A stretch of DNA of 64,000 nt from Cranoglanis bouderius (lineage: Eukaryota; Chordata; Actinopteri; Siluriformes; Cranoglanididae), in the NCBI GenBank assembly GCA_023630585.1, contig CM042540.1:15740574-15804573 (forward strand), given 5' to 3'. Both the position numbers and the translations under genes were made by a program. A model generated the notes under the pieces. The model saw nothing but the letters and a program-made list of their open reading frames with translations. It had not been told where the DNA came from and searched no databases. Within the stretch, counting starts at the first letter, position 1; each line of letters opens with the position of its first letter. Of this stretch, positions 12,111 through 21,605 are shown piece after piece.

Positions 12111-12317
12111 AAAATGTGTTCTCTTTTTAGAAAACCAGAATATGGTCACCCTAACCTTTGTGATGTAATGTTACCCGCATCAGGGACAGTGGTCTTTTAT
12201 TTATTCATTTATTTATTTTTTTAAGCTTAAAATAAGCTCTAAATAAAAGTATTTTAGATCATATTGCTTTTCTCTTGACTTTATTTACATATGTGACCTT
12301 GAAGTAATCCAAAAGTA

Positions 12318-13640
12318 ATCAGTCTGGGGGTGGTAGATGGATGTTTTTAGGTGCTGTGCCTGCAACAGCCGACACAGATTAACCATTAGACCAGACATAA
12401 AAGGTGTACCGGGAATGGTTAGGATGTCCTAAGGGATCCCCTCACAGCTGAACAGGAGCATGAGTTCTTTTGCTATGTTGCGGGAGGTGGCTTTCCAGTC
12501 TGACTGCATCAGTGCACTTGGTGGAGTAATCCACAATCACCAGGATGTATTCGTGACCCTTGGCAGACTTTGGGAGCAGCCATACAAGGTCCATGCCTAT
12601 CCTCTCAAAGGGGACGCCAATGATGGGTAGAGGGATGAGGGGTGTGGGAGCCAGTTTCCAGGGCGTGGTGCACTGGCACTGGGGGCACCTCTGACAGAAA
12701 GGCCGGACTTCTGCCTCCATGCCAGGCCAGAGGAATCTGTCTTGCAGCTTAGGTGCATTAAGAGTTGTGTCTTTGAGTAAGGTCAGTGAAGCAGTCCTTT
12801 TTGGACCAGAAAGTAGGAGGCTGGGAGACTTTGTTCGTGGTCCTGGTTGACACCTGGCCCCAGCAATGCTTTCAGTGGTCCTTCTGCTCTTTCCCGAAAT
12901 TCCTCTCCCAGGCGATCTGGTGAAACACAGAAGAAACAGGGTTAGAGGGCATGTGTGTCTCACCGGCATCACCATCTGCTGGGGCCATACAGGCCCGCCG
13001 GACCCGTGTCTGGGCAGCAGTTGACAACTTCCATCTGCGTCGTACCCTGGCGGTCCTTGGGGTGGGAGCAGTGGGGAAACCTGGCCAGTCTCACCCAAAT
13101 AGCAGCGGCACTGGGAGCTCTGGGATTGACCTAACAAGGAGTGGCCACTCGCTAGCAGAGGTCTTTACCCAGACTTTAGCAGTGGGGACTTCTGTGACAT
13201 CCCCATGAATGCAGGAAACTGGGATGGTCCCAGTCCTCTTGGTCATTTGGTCCAGGATTGTGGTTCGGGCTAGGGTCACAGTTGGAGTCTAGGAGGGCTG
13301 AGACTGGCCTGCTGTTCACTTCGACAGAGATGCTGGGTGTGTTGAGTGGGGTCGAGATGTGGAGGGCATATCTGGCCAGCCAGGGTTTGTCCACCCGCTG
13401 TGGGCTGGAGGGGTCTGGCTAGGTAGGCATGGGCTTGTCCTGGGAAGTTCCATGGGTGGGGCAGCTGTTGGGGTGTCTTCTCTGCCTGTGGAGGTCCAGG
13501 TCTGAGTGTCGATGGGGTTGGAAATGGTGTGGGCTGGGCTGGACCTCCTGATGTTCTCCCCTGCTGATTTCCAGGGTGGCCAAGGCACTCTCAAGGGACT
13601 GTAGCATTTTTCTGGGGCTGTGGGGACCTCACATACCAAC
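12318..13640 (-). pseudogene. Ty3/gypsy protease-integrase relic, Gmr1-like order
   Basis: Reading the minus strand: a Pro-rich gag-like end (13400-13640), a retropepsin region (SISVEVNSRPVSALLDSN near 13300, where Asp-Ser-Gly has become Asp-Ser-Asn; then a CIHGDV and LPVPLLFG segment at 13091-13279), and an integrase. The integrase has a zinc-binding end (FLWPGMEAEV, CQRCPQC near 12690-12750) and a core (VPFERIGMDL near 12600, YILVIVDY near 12550). It continues through a frameshift to YHPQTD at about 12318. The second core Asp appears lost. No reverse transcriptase lies between protease and integrase. That matches the protease-integrase-RT order of Gmr1-type elements, although an RT deletion is the alternative. 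Confidence 0.8.
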
Positions 13641-13689
13641 AGCCTTGAGTTCTTCAGGCCACAGAGCCCTCAGGAACTGCTAACACCCT

Positions 13690-14360
13690 CTCATGACCTC
13701 CGTGGTGGTGTGTTTTTCGAGCTAAAGCCACCTCTTAGCTGTCAACCAGGCAACCTCCTCTTAAGCCATGTTCCTGCCAGAGGTCAACAAGGTGACCACC
13801 TCTCCTGAGCTCAAGCTTGAGACCCAGCAGATGGTCTCACCTGCAGAGCTCCAGCTGGAGGTCAACCAGGCGACCTCCTCTCAAGCCATGTGTAAGATCT
13901 TTCCCAACCCTCCCTCCCCTACTGTGAAACTCGCACCACCTGTCAAGGCAATGGAGAACACCACTCAGCCTCCATGCTCGACTAAGGATGCCGCTCCATC
14001 TCCCTGTTCAGCTGAGGACATTGCTCCATCGCCTGGTGCGGACAAAAGTTCCGCTTCAACTTCCTGCTCCACCTCAGACGTCACTACACCAGGCTCCGCT
14101 TTGGACGTCGCTCCACCTTCCCACTCCGCTGAGGCGGTCACTCCGCATTCCTGCTTGGTTGAGGACATCACTCTGCCATCCTGCTCCGCTGACGACGTCG
14201 TTCTGCCTCCATGCTCCGCTGAAGACGTCGCTCCTTTTCTCTGCTTCACGCCGCATGTCGCTCCCCCTTTTTGCTCAACGTCGGACATCACTCCCCCTGC
14301 ATGCTTCGCGGAGAGCATCGCTCCCCAAGAAAGCATTTCTTCAAAACTGGAAGTCAAAGT
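13690..14360 (+). pseudogene. Relic of the gag-repeat family: repeat-rich polyprotein tail
   Basis: Starts inside a decayed repeat (VNQATSS, then a stop), followed by LPEVNKVTTSPELKLETQQ and PAELQLEVNQATSSQA. These are recognisable 26-residue units like those of the element at 19885-24346. From about 13975 a second repeat type follows: roughly ten units of 10-13 residues built on Cys-Ser-Ala-Glu-Asp-Val-Ala-Pro-Pro. The frame then runs into unrelated AT-rich sequence. The Gag domain and zinc finger are not attached. Orientation is opposite to the neighbouring gypsy relic. Function unknown; this is most likely a fragment of a second, diverged family member. Confidence 0.6.
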
Positions 14361-14822
14361 GCTTACTCAATTTAAATCAGTGGAAGAATCTAATAACAGA
14401 GTATATATCCATTGCAAAACTCACAGCTTTATTTATTTATTATTATTAATTGTAATATGTACATTGATTGATGCCTTAGGGCTCATTAAGCTAATCCTTT
14501 GGCCTAGCTTTGTATATCTAATGGGGCGGGGTGGGTGACCTCATTGTGAGTTGTTGTGGAGGGGGCCTGCCTGGGATAGGAGCAACCAGTGGGAGTGGGG
14601 ATGATGGCTGTGCCCTGGGCCTGGCAGTGTCTTTTAGTGACCTACTCCTTGTGGGGTCTACCTCGCTCGGGCTGTGGAGAGGTGTGGGGCAGTCCACCAG
14701 AATTTTATTTTTCATACAGATATCCTATCTCCCTCACTGTAACACGAGTACTTGTCACATGTATATGTTACCATCTTGTTTTCCAAAGTAAAAGTCTGTG
14801 ATCGGTGTTTTTCCAAACGTGT
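14361..14822. other. Stretch without recognised gene
   Basis: AT-rich sequence to about 14515, then a G-rich block (14525-14700) with open frames on both strands but no recognisable protein. Nothing supportable. Confidence 0.4.
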
Positions 14823-15074
14823 TTACTCCTTTGAAATCATACCTTCCACTGCTGAAAAATCTGTTTGGTTGGCGTTCCAAGGGAATAATGGAGGCTGGTA
14901 ACCCATGTAATGTATGACGGTATCAAACTGATTTCTGAATCGACCTGGGCTTAGCACAGAAGTTTCTTTTGTTTCTTTTGAGCTGTAAATCCCTATCTGT
15001 TTAATGACCACTCTAACCTCTTGACCAGATACCTTTGGAATGCTAACGACCAAACTTCCCCCCCCCCCCCCTTG

Positions 15075-15116
<42 letters not shown>

Positions 15117-15540
15117 GCTTACCTTACACACACAATGGAGAAATCTCTCTTTTCAATGTAACGTGTAATTATATGTAATTATTCGATGCCTAAATAGTGT
15201 GATGTTATCTTTTTAAATGTCTTGTTGACATTTTAAATGCCTGTAACCAGGTTTTATTTGTAATATTCTTTACAAGTCCATCGAATTTGGTATGTAGTTA
15301 ATCGTCTCAAGATACCCTGATTGATTATGCATATCATATTGCAATGTGATACATTTTTTCATGCTTTCTTGTAATTTCATATATAATACGGTATAAACTG
15401 GCTCCTCCCTGGACATTTAAATTAGGGACCGAGACCAGACAAAGAGAGTTCATCCGGACATGCAAATCCAACTTCCTGATTGGCCCATAGCCAAAAGAGG
15501 CGTTCACCTATTAGCTGCCTGTGAGCTTGGATGGCATGTA
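14823..15540 (-). repeat. ERV-like LTR copy (opposite strand)
   Basis: Reverse-complement homolog of 1-816 and 1650-1850. It includes the shared TATA/CCAAT-containing block (15380-15490), the (TG)n tract (here (AC)n at about 15077-15115 preceded by a C run) and the 3'-end block near 14890-14960. Similarity is clearly imperfect, so the copies are old. No gene. Confidence 0.55.
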
Positions 15541-15690
15541 GCCAGTCTGGTTGTCCCGCTGCATCCACTGGAGGCGACGTATTCTGTCACATAAGTGAGC
15601 AGAGACAGATGCAAGTGCAGGTTCAGTAGATTGGCAAACAATCCAAACTTGTAGTCAAAAAACAGACACAGGGTCAGCCGATCTACAAAC
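15541..15690 (-). mobile_element. Fragment: 5' LTR edge plus gag leader of a related LTR element
   Basis: On the minus strand the end of an LTR (...TATGTGACA at 15593) is followed by GAATACG, then a leader and GTGGATGCAGCGGG, which encodes a Val-Asp-Ala-Ala-Gly start. The complete element at 23732 has the same arrangement: LTR end ...AACA, GAATACTCC, then ATGGATGCAGCGGG. So this is a short relic of a cousin sharing the leader and Gag N-terminus. The ATG has become GTG. Confidence 0.6.
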
Positions 15691-15699
15691 TACTATAAC

Positions 15700-17169
15700 T
15701 ACTACATTGTTTCAGAAATTAAAACAAAATCTAAGATAAAACAAAAAATTACAGTTTTTAAATGATAATGTTATTTACTGAAGTAAAAATGTTATTCAAT
15801 ACCAACTGGGCCTGTGTGAAAATGTATTTGCCCCCATAGTTACTAATTGCCCAAATCTATGAAACTGCATTTATAATGAGGTTCAGCTAGACTAGACACA
15901 ACCAGGCCTGATTACTGCCAGCCTTGATCAATCAAAAGAGAACTTTTTGAACCGCATGAATTTGGTTAAAATGTTTTATCCAGTAACACACTATGCCAAA
16001 GTTGGTCTTCCCATCAGTCTGGGAAGGGATACAAAGCTATTTCAAAGGCTCTGGGATTCCAAAGAACCACAGTGAGAGCTATTATCTCCAAATAGAAAAA
16101 CTTGGCAAAGTAGTGAACCTTCGCAGAAGTGGCCGACCATCCAAAATTACTCTAAGAGCACAGCAACCACTCATCCGGGAAGTCAAAAAAGAGCCAAGGA
16201 CAACATCAAAGGAACTAAAAGCCTCTCTTGCATCAATAAAGGTCACTGTTCTTGACTCCATGATCAGAAAGACACTGGGCAAAAATGGCATCCATGGAAG
16301 AGTGGTGAGGTGAAAACCACTGTTAACCCAGAGCATTAAGGCTCATCTGAATTTTGCCAAATACACCTTGATGATCCTCAAACCTTTTCGGAGAATGTTA
16401 TGTGGATTGATGAGTCGAAAGTAGAACTGTTTGGAAGACAGGGGTCCTGTTACATCTGGCATAAACCAAACAGAATTCTACTAAAAGAACAGTCAAGCAT
16501 ATTGGTGGACGTGTGATGGTGTGGGGATGCTTTGCTCCTTCAGGGCCTGGGCAACTTGCAGAAGTTGAGAGAAACATGAATTCTGCTCTCTACCAGAAAA
16601 TCCTAAAGGAGAATGTCCAGTCTTCAGTCCTTAAGTTGAAACTCAAGCATTACTGGATTATGCAGCAAGACAATGATCCAAAGTGTAGGAGTAAGTCCAC
16701 CTCTGAATGGCACAAAAAAGCAAAATTAAAGTTTTGGAGTGGCCTAGTCAAAGTCCTGACTTGAACCAATTGAGATGCTGTGGCAGAACCTTAAACAGGC
16801 AGTTCATGCTCAAAAACCCTCCATTGTGGCTGAACTAAAGCAGTTCTGCAAAGGAGAATGGGCCAAAACTCGACCTCAGTGCTGTGAAAGACTGATGTTC
16901 AGTTATCGGAAGCATTTGATTGCAGTTATTGCTGCTAAAGGTGGCACAACCAGATTTTAAGTTGAAGGGGGCAATTCGTTTTTCACATAGGTAATAGGTG
17001 TTGGATAACTTTTTGCTTCAATAAAAAAAAAAAAAACAACTGTATTGTGTGTTTACTCAGGTAGCCTTTGTTTTATGTTGTATTTCATTTGAAGATCTAA
17101 AACTAATTAGTCTGAGATACACAAAAACAGAAGAAATCAGGATGAGGCAAATACTTTTTCACAGCACTG
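15700..17169 (+). mobile_element. Tc1-like element G
   Basis: The right end is CACAGCACTG followed by TA at 17170-17171. The left end is worn: a related sequence GTGTGAAAATGTATTTGCC is seen near 15813. A poly-A run near 17023 lies in the 3' terminal region. Its 5' half recurs at 32235-32620 and its 3' half at 10709-11209. Confidence 0.8.
15975..16960 (+). pseudogene. Tc1 transposase pseudogene (element G)
   Basis: The N-terminal region has a helix-turn-helix start with several stops (15993-16313 open). It is followed by MWIDESKVELFG (first catalytic Asp), VWGCFAPSGPGQL, MQQDNDPK (second Asp), EPIEMLW (Glu) and a normal C-terminus ending GGTTRF at 16960. At least three frameshifts separate these blocks. 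All three catalytic residues are still readable, but no continuous protein can be made. Confidence 0.85.
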
Positions 17170-17718
17170 TAGGTCAAACAGTGGAGGCAAACATGAGATA
17201 AACATGGCTTGTTAATGACAGAACACAAAGTAACTGAGCATATACTTCACAATGTGTACAATGAATGACAGTCTATTTAAAGTGTGCTTGTGAGTTTGAG
17301 GCTGATTGAACACAGGCGTGGTGAATTAGAAGCTGAGTGATTGAGAGCCGGGAGGCGTGTGTGTTCTGGGTAGTGAAGTCCGAGGTGGCCATATTTGTAG
17401 GCCGCGATGTTTGCTGGGAAGTTGAGTTCGTGGATGGCTGTGATAGGCCATAAACAATTTTTATTCACATTCTAGTGGGGAAAACTGGAATAGACTTGTG
17501 GCTTGGGGCCAGGAAGTGGGTGATGAAAATTAATATTAATTCATTTATTGTATATAATTTGTAATAGATTTTGAATCATTTTAGGATGTATAGAGGATAA
17601 GTCTGAACTAGTGTGTGCTTAGCATGTTCATTGTTAAAATTCTGTGTGTGATCTGTGTTCATATTGTTGCTGTTCCCCCTTTATCTGTAATTTTGGTGCT
17701 GGACACCAGGGTATATAC
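17170..17718. other. Intergenic stretch
   Basis: No gene or clear repeat recognised. It is partly GC-balanced (17280-17450) and then AT-rich. Short frames here lack recognisable features. Confidence 0.4.
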
Positions 17719-18880
17719 AGAGGGTATAGAAAAGAATCACCCCCCTTTAAAATAATCACATTTTTTGCTTTCAGCCTGAAATGAAGATGGACACAGTTTT
17801 TGTTTTATCCAGCTGTATTTACTCAGTGCAACTTATAACATCCAAGTGAAAGATAGAACACCAACATGTCAGAAAAAAATTAAAAAATTAAAAAACAGAA
17901 TCCCTGAGTTGGAAAAAGGATCACCCCCTTCCTGAAAATGACTTGTAAAAAAAAAGCCATTTGACTTTCAACTGTGATCAGCTGCGGTCATATTGATCTC
18001 AGCATGAAAGAGCTTTCCTGGAGCATTTTTCAGTCCTTGGTAGTGCAGCTGAAGCAAACAATCAACTATGGGTGGCAAGGCACTGTCAAAAGTTCTCCAG
18101 GATAAAGTTGTGGACAGGCACAAGTCAGGAGATGGATACAAAAAAATTTCAAAGGCTTTATCAATGCCTAGAAGAACAGTGAAGTCTATTATTAAGAAGT
18201 GGAAGGTATTTGGTACAACACAGACCCTCCCTGGATCAGGACATTGCTCCAAACTGGATGAAAGAGCCAGGAGCAAACTGGTCAGAGAGGCTATCAAGAG
18301 GCCTACAGCAACTCTGAAGCAGTTGCAGGAATTTATGAATTTATGAAAGAATGGTCATTGTGTGCATGTGACAACAATATCACATGTTCAATTCTCACAC
18401 GTTCAATATCACAACAATTCTCCACAAATGTGGCTTGTATGGAAGGGTTGCAAGAAAAAAACCACCCATGACTGAGCTTTGCCAAAACGCACCTTGAAGA
18501 TTCTGAGGCCACATATAAAAAGGTGTTATGGTCAGATGAGACTAAAATTTAATTATTTGGCCTCAACACCAAACGATATGTCTGGTGGAAATCCAATACA
18601 GCTCACCATCCAAATAACACCATTCCTACAGTAAAGCATGGAGGTGGTAATATCCTGTTATGGGGTTGTTTCTCTGCAGCAGGGACTGGAGCACTTGTCA
18701 GGATAGAAGGAAAAATGGATGGGGCAAAATACCGTAAAATTCTTGAGGAAAATCTGCTGCCCTCTGCCAGAAAGTTGTCAATGGGAAGAAGGTTTACCTT
18801 CCAACATGACAATGACCCAAAGCACATAGCAAAACTGACCACACAGTGATTGAAGGAGAAAAAGGTGAATGTCCTTGCAT
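17719..18880 (+). mobile_element. Tc1-like element H, 3'-truncated
   Basis: Starts with CAGAGGGTATAGAAAAGAAT, the terminal repeat shared with 10355, 11212 and (inverted) the end near 33107. It runs through the transposase and stops abruptly at about 18880, before the catalytic Glu block and the 3' terminal repeat. Confidence 0.85.
18068..18880 (+). pseudogene. Tc1 transposase pseudogene (element H)
   Basis: The first 92 codons are open (MGGKALSKVLQDKVVDRHKS; IIKKWKVFGTTQTLPGSG), giving an intact N-terminal DNA-binding region. Stops and frameshifts follow. The first catalytic Asp region survives near 18530 (WSDETK-like, followed directly by a stop) and the second near 18800 (QHDNDPKH). The Glu-containing C-terminal third is absent because the element is truncated at 18880. 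Confidence 0.85.
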
Positions 18881-19884
18881 GACATTTATTTTATCTTATC
18901 TTAGCATTTATCTGCTGTATTTAGACTTATGTGCAATTCTGAAGCAAGAGCAGATGTGCCACGATTTAAAATCGCCTTTTTCCCATTTTCTTTCATGTGC
19001 AGGTTGAATTTTTACCTTTTATATAACCTGTGCCTGGGAGAATAAATCCCTGAATTTTGTTGCATCACAACTACTGCCTCTGTTTCTTTTTGTCATCTAC
19101 CACAGACAGTGGCTGGCAGAAAATTAGTGGAACTTGAGAGCTCAGTGATCTTCGAAGTGGCATTGTTTAAGTTCTTCTTCCCCTCATAAGCTCACTGATT
19201 TCCCTTTTGGCATACAGCATGGTTCAAAGTACTACTACTGCTATGCTCATATTTTGTTCATGTCATTTGTGTTTGTTTAGACTTTGTTTTGACATTTGAC
19301 TTTGTTGTGATTATATTGTCTCCCGCTGTCCTTTAATTGGTTTATTTTACAATTGCATTCACCTGTTCTCTGTTTAGGCCTTGATTAGTTTGTCTATTTA
19401 TAGTCTGTCATGTTGCGAATCTTATCATGCATTTTGCCTCATTAAGTTTAAGCCTTGTTTATTATGTTCTTTGCTTAGACCCATGCCTGTGCATCTGATC
19501 GTGGAATGTCATTGTTTGTTTTTGCCTGCCTGTTCTCTGATACCCGCTACATGATGCATGATGAAATCTTATGTCTTCCACTCCACTGACATTCTGACAC
19601 AAGTCTTCATTTGATTAGAACTTAATTTATTAATATTTATCTCTTAATTTTTTAACTTGGTCCACAACTTTACAGCAGCTTTTAAATTGTGATTTACATC
19701 TCACACAGAGCATATAGCAGATGCTCATGTACATATGTCAAACCTAGGCTCTTTTCTACACTGAGAATGTGATGTCTCTCTTTAATATGTTACTGAGTAG
19801 AGACATCACAAATAAGACCACAATCAAAGATAAGAGATCCTGTACTATAAATGTGTATGAAGAGAGAGTTCATAGTCAGAGTTC
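18881..19884. other. Intergenic stretch with possible degenerate LTR
   Basis: Around 19000-19110 there is a polyadenylation-like AATAAA followed by CT-rich sequence. Around 19240-19600 the T-rich sequence and word use resemble fish gypsy LTRs (for example TATTTATAG and TTTGCCT stretches). No matching ends were found, so this stays a suspicion. No gene. Confidence 0.25.
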
Positions 19885-20522
19885 TGTTACGAAACACAGA
19901 CGTGTTGGTCGGAAGAGGGAGTCAGGATGCATACGCTGGGGAGACGTCAGTAAATGTAGAAGAGTTTATTTTAAACAAAAGAATCCATATTATGAGCAAA
20001 ACAAACTGTAATCCAGGCCTAGTAGTAAACAAGATTAGTGATCTGGGAAACACCGGAACAAAGCGCACGGTTAAACACATCTAAATTCTAACAAACTGAA
20101 CTATGAATAACAATACTATGAAAAACCAAGACTATGATTAACTATGACAAACTTATACGAATACTAACTAAATACTCCGTGTTGAAGCGGACAAAAACAG
20201 GGGTTTTTAAACACACACCAAATAATACCCACAATCAAAGACACCTGGACATGATAATCACATTAGACAGAGAACCAATGAGGAAACGGGGCAGAGACAT
20301 GATGCAATACAATAACAAACACACACGGGGAAACACAGGAGGCGGAGACATGACGTGAACGAAAACAAAACGCACATGGCATAGGTAAACAACACGAGAG
20401 TCTTTATGAATGGAATGTCTATCGGAGAGTTTTTGAATAGCGCTGGAAAGCGTGCAGTGGAATGCGGAAGTGTTCGAGTCCACCGCTTGAGTGACTCAGA
20501 GAACGAGGGGAAACTTCTAATA
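19885..20522 (-). repeat. 3' LTR of the 19.9-24.3 kb element
   Basis: 638 bp. It keeps a TATA-like TTTAAAAAC (minus strand, around 20200-20210) upstream of the priming motif (20171-20180). Its first bases in element orientation read TATTAG where the other copy reads TGTTAG, and this TAG supplies the stop codon of the upstream reading frame. Confidence 0.92.
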
Positions 20523-21578
20523 GAGCCCCCTCCAAAGGCGCTTCTCCCGAAGCGCCAAAAGTTCTGACCGTTCTGGCGGACCTGGGCCCCTGGGCAGGAT
20601 CATAACATCAGCCCCCCAGGACCCGAGGCTGGCGATGTCCAGTGTCCTGAGGCCAGAGCAGAGCGTGTCGGGCTGTCCCTTCGGCCTTGGTCGAGAACTT
20701 GGAGTGATGCTTGACCTGGTGCTTGACTTGGAGCTCGGAGTGATGCTTGACCTTGTGCTGGGCCTGGATCTCGGAGCTGCGTGTGACCTGGTGCTGGGCA
20801 TGGATCTCGTAGCTGCGCGTGACCTGGAGCTTGACCTGGAGCTTGACCTGGAGCTTGACCTGGAAGCAGGATCGGAGTCAGCTCTGGAACCAGGATCGGA
20901 ATCAGCTCTCGCACCTGAATTGGAATCAGCTTTGGCACCCGGATCAGGAACAGCTTTGGCACCCGGATCAGGAACAGCTTTGGCACCTGGATCAGGAACA
21001 GCTTTGGCACCTGGATCAGAGACAGACTTGGAAACAGACTTAGAGAAGGACTTCGAGAGAGACTTGGAAACAGATTTTGAGAAGGACTTGGAAACAGACT
21101 TCGAGACAGACTTTGAGGAAGACCTGGAAATAGACTTCGAGAGAGACTTGGAAACAGACTTCGAGAGAGACTTTGAGAAAGACCTGGAAACCGACTTCGA
21201 GACAGACTTGGAAACAGAACAGAGAACTTGGTTAGACCGAAAACCATAGACAAAATCAAAAACTTGGTTGGAAACAGCATTGGAAATTAAATTGGAGACA
21301 GAGGAGGAGACAGAGGAGTGAGCTGGGTTGGAAACGGAGCTGGAACCGGAGCTGGGAGTTAAATCAGCCTCTGAACTGAGAAGGAGAGCAAAAACATATC
21401 CAGAAACTAAACCTATGTAGCTAGCTACGAAATTAGGAACTGGACTTGGAACTGAACTAAGAACTGGGTTGGGACATGGACTTGGACATGGACTTGGACA
21501 TGGACTTGGACTGGGACTAGAGCAGGAACCTGGACATGGACTAGCTTGAGAAGAGGTCATCCCATGGACCTCAGACAT
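20517..21578 (-). CDS. Ser/Lys-rich downstream frame of the LTR element
   Basis: 353 codons, low complexity. The N-terminal third is Ser/Pro-rich. Then comes a Ser-Lys-Ser-Val-Ser-Lys-type array (about residues 120-190), four copies of an 8-residue VPDPGAKA unit, and an Arg/Ser-rich stretch. The C-terminus (ADVMILPRGPGPPERSELLA, ending WRGLY) reads through the polypurine tract and stops at TAG in the LTR. It is in the same frame as the upstream Gag-finger ORF, separated only by that ORF's TGA and nine sense codons, so it may originally have been that protein's tail. No known domain recognised. An acidic open frame exists on the other strand but has no ancestral Gag connection. Confidence 0.55.
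   Translation of the reverse strand: MSEVHGMTSSQASPCPGSCSSPSPSPCPSPCPSPCPNPVLSSVPSPVPNFVASYIGLVSGYVFALLLSSEADLTPSSGSSSVSNPAHSSVSSSVSNLISNAVSNQVFDFVYGFRSNQVLCSVSKSVSKSVSRSFSKSLSKSVSKSLSKSISRSSSKSVSKSVSKSFSKSVSKSLSKSFSKSVSKSVSDPGAKAVPDPGAKAVPDPGAKAVPDPGAKADSNSGARADSDPGSRADSDPASRSSSRSSSRSSSRSRAATRSMPSTRSHAAPRSRPSTRSSITPSSKSSTRSSITPSSRPRPKGQPDTLCSGLRTLDIASLGSWGADVMILPRGPGPPERSELLALREKRLWRGLY
20526..20533 (-). promoter_or_regulatory. Polypurine tract
   Basis: GGAGGGGG on the minus strand, three bases upstream of the 3' LTR. This is the position where plus-strand DNA synthesis of an LTR element is primed. Confidence 0.6.
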
Positions 21579-21605
21579 GGACAGGGCAGGAGTGGAGGTT
21601 TCTTC

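Larger units (their letters stand above)
9951..12153 (+). mobile_element. hAT-like element C with Tc1 and LINE cargo
   Basis: Bounded by 13-bp inverted repeats TAGGGTGACCATA (9951-9963) and its complement (ending at 12153). The flanking octamers are ACTTTTGT (9943-9950) and ACCTTTGT (12154-12161), 7 of 8 matching, as expected of a hAT 8-bp duplication. No hAT transposase is visible. The interior is filled by a tail-to-tail Tc1 composite (10355-11209), a Tc1 3' end (11212-11755) and a LINE fragment (11756-12110). Confidence 0.6.

Noticed and set aside
13768..14538. 256-residue protein with a hydrophobic C-terminus, possible membrane protein
   Set aside because: The repeat part belongs to the gag-repeat family relic. 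The hydrophobic tail begins where the sequence turns AT-rich and unrelated, so it is a chance read-through.
20635..21249. Acidic 204-codon plus-strand frame (Asp-Leu-Glu-Thr-Asp repeats)
   Set aside because: Complement of the Ser/Lys repeat. The minus-strand frame continues the Gag frame and ends at the LTR, so it is the better candidate.
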